A stretch of DNA of 19,500 nucleotides. Source: an uncultured Clostridia bacterium (GTDB taxonomy: Bacteria > Bacillota > Clostridia > TANB77 > CAG-508). Below, in pieces: positions 15,160 to 19,500 of the stretch. Where the stretch lies: the NCBI GenBank assembly GCA_944388645.1, contig CALXJO010000006.1, positions 1-19,500 on the forward strand. The letters are read 5' to 3'. Every line of letters begins with the position of its first letter. Within the stretch, counting starts at the first letter, position 1. The notes below the pieces were generated by a model. It ran no database searches. It had not been told where the DNA came from and was given only the letters and a program-made list of their open reading frames with translations. The translations under genes were made by a program, and so were the position numbers.

Positions 15160-15435
15160 ATGAATCTAAATAAATGTGAACGTTGCGGATGTTTTTTTAC
15201 ATCAAAAAATCTAGTATGTCCTAATTGTCAAGCAAAGGATGAAAATGATATTAACCAATTAACTAATTTTTTAAATGAGGCTGATAACGAAGTTACAGTG
15301 GAAGGTTTAGCAGATGCTACTGGTGTATCATTAAAAAATGTTAATAGATTTCTAAAAGATAAGAATTTGTATAATGCATTTACTAATCTTGGGTTAAACT
15401 CTGGAAATAACAATAATATAAATATATCTTTATAA
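15160..15435 (+). CDS. Small zinc-ribbon plus helix-turn-helix protein, YvyF-like
   Basis: A 91-residue cytoplasmic protein. The N-terminus has paired cysteines C6-x2-C9 (CERCGCFF) and C20-x2-C23 (CPNC), a zinc ribbon. Residues about 30-70 look helical, with VEGLADATGVSLKNVNRFLKD reading as a DNA-binding helix-turn-helix. The architecture resembles YvyF (TIGR03826), encoded in flagellar operons of Bacilli. Here no flagellar gene is near, so it is more likely a general small regulator. AGGAGG lies six bases before the ATG. A TGG-TACAAT box at 15105-15113 may be its promoter. It is divergent from rpsB and shares a terminator with the phosphorylase gene. Confidence 0.7.
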   Translation: MNLNKCERCGCFFTSKNLVCPNCQAKDENDINQLTNFLNEADNEVTVEGLADATGVSLKNVNRFLKDKNLYNAFTNLGLNSGNNNNINISL

Positions 15436-15447
15436 AATATTAAATCA

Positions 15448-15485
15448 AAAACTTCATTATTACATTTCTGTAGTAATGAAGTTTT
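15448..15485. terminator. Bidirectional intrinsic terminator
   Basis: A 16-base-pair stem with one G-T pair: AAAACTTCATTATTAC (15448-15463) with GTAGTAATGAAGTTTT (15470-15485). T-rich tails are present on both strands. It lies between the zinc-ribbon gene and the convergent phosphorylase gene. Confidence 0.88.
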
Positions 15486-15489
15486 TTGT

Positions 15490-16803
15490 TTATTCCAATA
15501 TTTCTAAAATATCGGCTATTTTTTCCACTTTTTCTTCACTTATTTTATATGTTTCTAGTAAGCTTTTTCTTGCTTCTTCTCCTTTTTCTTCATCGTTTGC
15601 ATAAATGATAGCTAAGTTTTCTCCTTTAATTACTTTATCTCCGACTTTTTTTATAAGCTCTATTCCTACACTATAATCAATGTCGTCTTCTTTTCTTATT
15701 CTTCCTGCTCCTAGGTAAGAAGCGATTTTTCCAACCTGTTCTGCATTAAGCTTATCTATAAAACCTTCTTTATCAGATATTACATTAATTTTATATTTTG
15801 CTTTTTCAAATTTAGTAGTGTCTTCTATATAAGAGATGTCTCCACCTTGATTTTGTATAAGTTCTAAGAATTTATTATATGCTTTTCCAGTTTTTATAGC
15901 TTCTTCTATTTGTTTCTTGTTTTCTTCTATGTTCTCTCCTTTTCCGTCTAATTTTAAAATGTAAGCTCCTAATTCTAGAACAACATTTTTCACATCTTCA
16001 CTCATATTTCCTTTTAAAGCATCTACTGCTTCTATAACTTCTAAAGTATTTCCAACCATTTTTCCTAAAGGTTGGTCCATGTTGGTTATTATACAAACTG
16101 TTTCTTTACCTGCTAGTTTTCCAATTTCAATCATTGTTTTAGAAAGTTTTTCTGCATCTTCAATATTTTTCATAAATGCTCCGCTTCCACATGTTACATC
16201 TAAAACAAGTTTATTTGCACCTGAAGCTATTTTTTTACTCATTATACTAGAGCTAATTAAAGGAATATTTGCTGTACAATTAATTGCATCTCTTAAAGCA
16301 TATAATTTTTTATCTGCTGGTGCTAAGTTTAATGTTTGACCTATTAAACTTATTCCTATTTTCTGTACATTTTGTATAAATTCTTCTATAGAAATTTCTG
16401 TTTTATAGCCTGGAATTGCTTCTAATTTATCTTTTGTTCCTCCAGTAAATCCCAGACCTCTTCCAGACATTTTGGCAACTTTTACACCAAGTGATGCAAC
16501 TATTGGCATTAAAATTAATGTAACCTTGTCTCCAATTCCTCCTGTACTATGTTTATCTACAACATTTCCAAGCATGGATAAGTCTAAAATATCACCTGAA
16601 TGTGCCATTGCTAAACTTAAATTTGTAGTTTCCTCTACTGTCATTCCATTTATATAAATTGCCATAACTAATGCTGATGCTTGATAATCTGCAATATTTC
16701 CATTAGTATATTCTTTTACAAAGAATTCTATTTCTTCTTTAGTTAAACTTTTACCATCTCTTTTTTTACCAATAATATCTAAAATATTCATCTTTAATTT
16801 CAT
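15490..16803 (-). CDS. pdp: Pyrimidine-nucleoside phosphorylase
   Basis: It cleaves thymidine, deoxyuridine and uridine with phosphate to the base and (deoxy)ribose-1-phosphate in pyrimidine salvage. The 437-residue product has the phosphate-binding KHSTGG (84-89), the family signature SGRGLGFTGGTKDKLE (113-128), PADKKLYALRD, SIMSKKIASGA and the C-terminal GAGRIRKEDDIDYSVGIEL. By similarity to Bacillus Pdp it is the broad pyrimidine enzyme rather than strict DeoA. ATG at 16803 is taken (AAGGAAGG just upstream); ATG at 16791 aligns best with the usual family start. The frame is open without a stop to a TTG at 16947 with a good ribosome site, through the inverted-repeat element at 16825-16949. 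A 48-residue N-terminal extension may therefore be made. Confidence 0.93.
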   Translation of the reverse strand: MKLKMNILDIIGKKRDGKSLTKEEIEFFVKEYTNGNIADYQASALVMAIYINGMTVEETTNLSLAMAHSGDILDLSMLGNVVDKHSTGGIGDKVTLILMPIVASLGVKVAKMSGRGLGFTGGTKDKLEAIPGYKTEISIEEFIQNVQKIGISLIGQTLNLAPADKKLYALRDAINCTANIPLISSSIMSKKIASGANKLVLDVTCGSGAFMKNIEDAEKLSKTMIEIGKLAGKETVCIITNMDQPLGKMVGNTLEVIEAVDALKGNMSEDVKNVVLELGAYILKLDGKGENIEENKKQIEEAIKTGKAYNKFLELIQNQGGDISYIEDTTKFEKAKYKINVISDKEGFIDKLNAEQVGKIASYLGAGRIRKEDDIDYSVGIELIKKVGDKVIKGENLAIIYANDEEKGEEARKSLLETYKISEEKVEKIADILEILE

Positions 16804-16824
16804 TCCTTCCTTAGGCACAAATCT

Positions 16825-16949
16825 GGTTGAAAAAGAATTGTGCTTTTGGCTAGGCAAACAAGCAAGAAAACCGGAGGCGTGCTTTTTACAACGCCAAAGG
16901 ATTTTCGTAGCGCAGTTTAACAACGCCAAAACGCAATTATTTTTCAACC
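16825..16949. mobile_element. MITE-like element with 25-base terminal inverted repeats
   Basis: The left end on the plus strand starts GGTTGAAAAAGAATTGTG and reaches CTTTTGGC at 16850. The right end on the minus strand starts GGTTGAAAAATAATTGCG and reaches TTTTGGC at 16925. They differ at two positions and by one base of length. The 125-base inside is more GC-rich than the surroundings and has further self-complementary parts around ACGCCAAA. It codes no transposase, so it would be non-autonomous. It lies between rnhB and pdp. A related end sequence, AAGGAGANAAGGTTGAAAAA, occurs at 10937-10960. Confidence 0.7.
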
Positions 16950-16961
16950 TTTTCTCCTTTG

Positions 16962-17597
16962 TTATTTTGTATTTACAATATTCTTCACAAATGATAATCT
17001 ATGTAATGGACATAGCCCATATTCTTTAATTGCTGATATATGTGCTGCTGTTCCATAGCCTTTATGTTTAATAAATCCATATTGAGGATAAACTTCGTCC
17101 CACTGCCTCATTATTCTATCCCTTGTAACTTTTGCAATTATTGAAGCACAAGCTATAGAATAACATTTGGCATCACCTTTTATAATTGACTTATAGGGTA
17201 TTCCTTCTGTGTCTATTTTTGATAAAGCATCTACTATAATTAAGTCTGGCTTTGGGTTTAGTTCTTTAACTGCCATTGTTAGCCCTTCTTTTGTTGCATT
17301 CAATATATTAATCCTATCTATTTCTTTTTGATCTATAATGCCAACTCCATATGCTATAGCTTCATCTGTAATTAAATCATATAATTTTTCTCTCTTTTTT
17401 TCTGAAACTTTTTTAGAGTCATTTACACCTTCTATCATAGAGTCTCTTGGCATTATTGCAGCTGCAACCACTACTGGACCAGCTAGTGGTCCTCTTCCTG
17501 CTTCATCAATACCACATATTAAATTAACTCCTGAATTATATAGTTCTTCTTCTATTTGCTTTAATTCTTTTAATCTTAGTTCTTCTTTTTCTTTCAT
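16962..17597 (-). CDS. rnhB: Ribonuclease HII
   Basis: RNase HII nicks RNA-DNA hybrids and removes single ribonucleotides from DNA. The 211-residue protein has the N-terminal catalytic loop CGIDEAGRGPLAGPVV with D31 and E32, NDSKKVSEKKRE, IIVDA with D123, and the block KGDAKCYSIACASIIAKVTR. HKGYGTAAHISAIKEYGLCPLHR closes the family pattern. The length is normal. GGAAGGACAG precedes the ATG at moderate distance. It is the middle gene of a likely operon from the pilin-like gene to pdp, separated from pdp by the repeat element. Confidence 0.96.
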   Translation of the reverse strand: MKEKEELRLKELKQIEEELYNSGVNLICGIDEAGRGPLAGPVVVAAAIMPRDSMIEGVNDSKKVSEKKREKLYDLITDEAIAYGVGIIDQKEIDRINILNATKEGLTMAVKELNPKPDLIIVDALSKIDTEGIPYKSIIKGDAKCYSIACASIIAKVTRDRIMRQWDEVYPQYGFIKHKGYGTAAHISAIKEYGLCPLHRLSFVKNIVNTK

Positions 17598-17647
17598 TTT
17601 TATTACTGTCCTTCCTTGCTTTTTAAAGCTTTATGTGGAACATCATT

Positions 17648-18154
17648 TTATTCTTGATTTGCTACTTGGTTATTTCCATTATCTTCTGTTCTACTTTCTA
17701 TATCTGATAATTTATATAATGTTTCATCATCTGAGATATTACATCCTTGTGTAACAATCACTTCATAACTTTCATAATTTATTAAAAAGTAGCTTTCTTC
17801 ATAATTTGTAATTTCTAGACCAGCAGTAGCTAAATCTTCATCTTTTAATATATAATATTTTTCGTATTCACTTTCTGGAATTACATTATTACTAATTACT
17901 TCTGAAAGTAAAGGGTCTTGTAAATTATCACTAACCTTTGAACCCAAATACTGAATTTCATCTCCATTTACAGTTTGAGTATCTATATAATCTTTTAATT
18001 TCCATTGTACTTGCAACATATCTGTTTTTATTGTTTCTACTCTTACTTCATTATATTGCATTCTTATAAAGTATACACTCATTGCTACTATTAATATAAT
18101 TAAAACTACAAATACTATTAGCTGTATTAGCCCCATTCCTTTTTCGTTTTTCAT
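17648..18154 (-). CDS. Type IV pilin-like (prepilin) protein
   Basis: A 168-residue protein starting MKNEKGMGLIQLIVFVVLII. This is a short basic leader ending in Gly6, then a hydrophobic helix of about 22 residues, the layout of class III prepilin signals cut by a prepilin peptidase (PilD type). The usual Glu at mature position 5 is replaced by Gln (MGLIQ). The rest is extracytoplasmic, acidic, with one cysteine (VTQGCNIS) and a Gln/Asn-rich end. AAGGAG precedes ATG at 18154, which is why the longer frame to 18184 is not used. It has its own promoter and is followed 50 bases later by rnhB. No pilus assembly gene is in the window, so function is open; a plain single-span membrane protein is the alternative. 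Confidence 0.6.
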   Translation of the reverse strand: MKNEKGMGLIQLIVFVVLIILIVAMSVYFIRMQYNEVRVETIKTDMLQVQWKLKDYIDTQTVNGDEIQYLGSKVSDNLQDPLLSEVISNNVIPESEYEKYYILKDEDLATAGLEITNYEESYFLINYESYEVIVTQGCNISDDETLYKLSDIESRTEDNGNNQVANQE

Positions 18155-18189
18155 TTTCTTCTCCTTGAATAATTTAATTTGCAAAGTAA

Positions 18190-18218
18190 ATTATATATTG
18201 AATATAATATTTTTGCAA
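18190..18218 (-). promoter_or_regulatory. Promoter of the pilin-like gene operon
   Basis: On the minus strand, TTGCAA (18218-18213), a 17-base spacer and consensus TATAAT (18195-18190), about 35 bases before the ATG. Confidence 0.8.
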
Positions 18219-18230
18219 GCATTAATTAGA

Positions 18231-18270
18231 AAATTTCGCCCAATAAGGGGCGTCCCTCTTGGGCGAAAAA
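18231..18270 (-). repeat. TTTCGCCC hairpin repeat, second terminator after htrA
   Basis: A ten-base-pair core stem, TTTCGCCCAA (18234-18243) with TTGGGCGAAA (18259-18268). On the minus strand it reads TTTCGCCCAAGAGGGACG, identical over these 18 bases to the copy at 7625-7642. It follows the first htrA terminator directly and lies just upstream of the promoter at 18190-18218. Confidence 0.8.
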
Positions 18271-18303
18271 AATCGATTACCACTTTCTCTTGGGTAATCG
18301 ATT
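18271..18303 (-). terminator. Intrinsic terminator of htrA
   Basis: A perfect 11-base-pair stem, AATCGATTACC (18271-18281) with GGTAATCGATT (18293-18303). On the minus strand the stem ends in ATT and runs into TTTTT. Confidence 0.85.
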
Positions 18304-18332
18304 CGAAAATAAAAGGGGATGTTTTTATTTTT

Positions 18333-18365
18333 TAGTTAGTAATGGAGTAACGTTATTACTAACTA
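18333..18365. repeat. Perfect inverted repeat in the htrA 3' region
   Basis: TAGTTAGTAAT (18333-18343) and ATTACTAACTA (18355-18365), an 11-base-pair stem with an 11-base loop. On the minus strand it is followed by A-rich, not T-rich, sequence, so it is not an ordinary terminator. It may stabilise the 3' end of the htrA transcript or bind a protein. Confidence 0.6.
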
Positions 18366-18426
18366 TGGTTATATATTACCAATACTTTTTGTCCTTTTTG
18401 TGAACTTAATGTAACTAATTTGTATT

Positions 18427-19500
18427 TTATTGTTCTTGTAATGTTAATGTTAATTCTTTTTCTTCTCCATTTCTATTAACGACTATAGTCATTTGGTCTC
18501 CAATATTATGAGTGTTTTTTACTGCATTTAATTCATCCATTGTTTTTACATCTGTTCCATCTGCTTTTACTATTACGTCTCCTGCTTTTATACCAGCTTT
18601 TTCAGCAGCTGAGAATTCTTCAACAGAAACTACATATACACCTTCTACTAAATTATTTCTTTGTGCTGTTGCTTGGTCTAAGTCTCTTCCTGAAATTCCT
18701 ATATATGGTCTTCTTACTTTGTTATATTGTATTAAGTCTTCATATATTGGTTTTGCAGAATTTATTGGTATAGCAAATCCCATACCTTCAACACCGGTAG
18801 CAGATACTTTTAATGTATTAATTCCTATTACTTGACCTTGGCTATTTACTAGTGCTCCTCCACTATTTCCAGAGTTTATAGCAGCATCTGTTTGTATTAC
18901 TGTAAATGTTTTTCCATCAGAATCTGTTACTTCTCTATTTACACCACTTATAACACCTGCAGTGATTGAACTTTGCATTCCAAGTGGATTTCCAACAGCC
19001 ATTGCAAATTCACCTACTGCTACAGAATCTGAATCGCCAAGTTCTGCTGCGGTTAGTCCTGTTTTATCTATTTTGATTACAGCTAAATCTGTTTCTTCAT
19101 CTGTTCCTACTATGCTTGCTTCATATGCGGTTGTATCATTATATAGATAAACTGATATTTTACTTGCTTCTCCTAATGAATAATAAGATGAAGATGATGC
19201 TGAACTAACAACATGGTTATTTGTTAATATATATCCATCCTCACTAATTATTATTCCTGATCCTTCTGCAGTTGCTGTTGAACCAGATTGATTTAAGAAT
19301 ATAGAATTAACTGGGAATTCTACTCTTATACCAACAATTGAAGGTAATATCTTTTGAGCAACTCCAATTCCTGTTTCAGAATATTCTTCTAGAGATATTT
19401 GAGTAGTATTTATTTGTCCACTGCTTGTAGATGTTGTACTTGTTGATACAGAGTCATTGCTCTCAGTTTTTAATAAAGTATTTCTTATTCCTGGAACTCC
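18427..19500 (-). CDS. htrA: HtrA/DegP-like serine protease with one PDZ domain (5' end outside the window)
   Basis: A membrane-anchored or exported quality-control protease. The window holds the last 357 codons; the frame stays open to the edge, so the N-terminus (probably a membrane anchor) is missing. After a Ser/Thr-rich linker come VAQKILPSIVGI, the catalytic His in LTNNHVV, the Asp in ETDLAVIKI, and the Ser in NSGNSGGALV. GEFAMAVGNPLG and MGFAIPI are also typical. One PDZ domain follows (RRPYIGISGRDL, GVYVVSVEEFSAAEKAGIKAGDVIV to the end). An internal ATG at 19002 is not the start, since the catalytic His and Asp lie upstream of it. Confidence 0.95.
   Translation of the reverse strand, partial: GVPGIRNTLLKTESNDSVSTSTTSTSSGQINTTQISLEEYSETGIGVAQKILPSIVGIRVEFPVNSIFLNQSGSTATAEGSGIIISEDGYILTNNHVVSSASSSSYYSLGEASKISVYLYNDTTAYEASIVGTDEETDLAVIKIDKTGLTAAELGDSDSVAVGEFAMAVGNPLGMQSSITAGVISGVNREVTDSDGKTFTVIQTDAAINSGNSGGALVNSQGQVIGINTLKVSATGVEGMGFAIPINSAKPIYEDLIQYNKVRRPYIGISGRDLDQATAQRNNLVEGVYVVSVEEFSAAEKAGIKAGDVIVKADGTDVKTMDELNAVKNTHNIGDQMTIVVNRNGEEKELTLTLQEQ

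Noticed and set aside
1..19500. CRISPR arrays, tRNA or rRNA genes, transposase genes.
   Set aside because: No regularly spaced repeats, no cloverleaf-like sequences and no transposase motifs were found on either strand.

Overview
The window comes from a very AT-rich, anaerobic Gram-positive bacterium, most likely an uncultivated gut-type member of the Clostridia (inference). The signs are strong AGGAGG ribosome binding sites, sigma-A promoters with 17-base spacers, a desulfoferrodoxin, a SpoVB-type flippase and Firmicutes-type HU, EF-Ts and S2. TGA is used as a stop, so this is not a Mycoplasma-type code. Most genes lie on the minus strand.

Layout. 3-2325 (minus): desulfoferrodoxin, YfcE phosphodiesterase, a PF06541 membrane protein and a GNAT acetyltransferase, probably one operon. 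2456-3206 (minus): an unrecognised 79-residue gene with its own promoter and terminator, then HU. 3462-5079 (minus): a SpoVB/MurJ-like flippase with a +1 frameshift. 5284-7618 (plus): a VirD4-like type IV coupling ATPase, also with a +1 frameshift. Convergent to it, 7680-10844 (minus), are a replication-relaxation-like protein, a tandem S1-domain protein and two pseudouridine synthases (RluB- and RluD-like). 10962-12701 (minus): a GT-C-like membrane protein. 13043-14867 (minus): tsf and rpsB behind a structured leader. 15160-15435 (plus): a small zinc-ribbon/HTH protein. 15490-18154 (minus): pyrimidine-nucleoside phosphorylase, RNase HII and a pilin-like protein. 18427-19500 (minus): an HtrA-type serine protease cut by the window edge.

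Main observation. Both broken genes are 3n+1 long and both change frame at the same place. The original frame reads NGC or GCC, then CGG, then AGT, and the conserved protein continues after skipping one base in front of GGA-GTN. Reading every CGG/CCG triplet in the window against the gene frames, I found only three in-frame CGG codons: these two, and one in the atypical 79-residue gene. This would fit programmed +1 frameshifting at an ultra-rare or unassigned CGG codon. A sequence-specific read error, for example at a modified GCCGGAG motif, would give the same picture; the sequence alone cannot decide.

The second theme is small repeats: a TTTCGCCCAA...TTGGGCGAAA hairpin family in at least four forms, and two MITE-like elements with terminal inverted repeats. 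One of these (16825-16949) is open throughout and adds a start codon and 48 codons in frame to the phosphorylase. In front of rluD is a 23-codon leader ORF with two mutually exclusive hairpins, resembling an attenuator.
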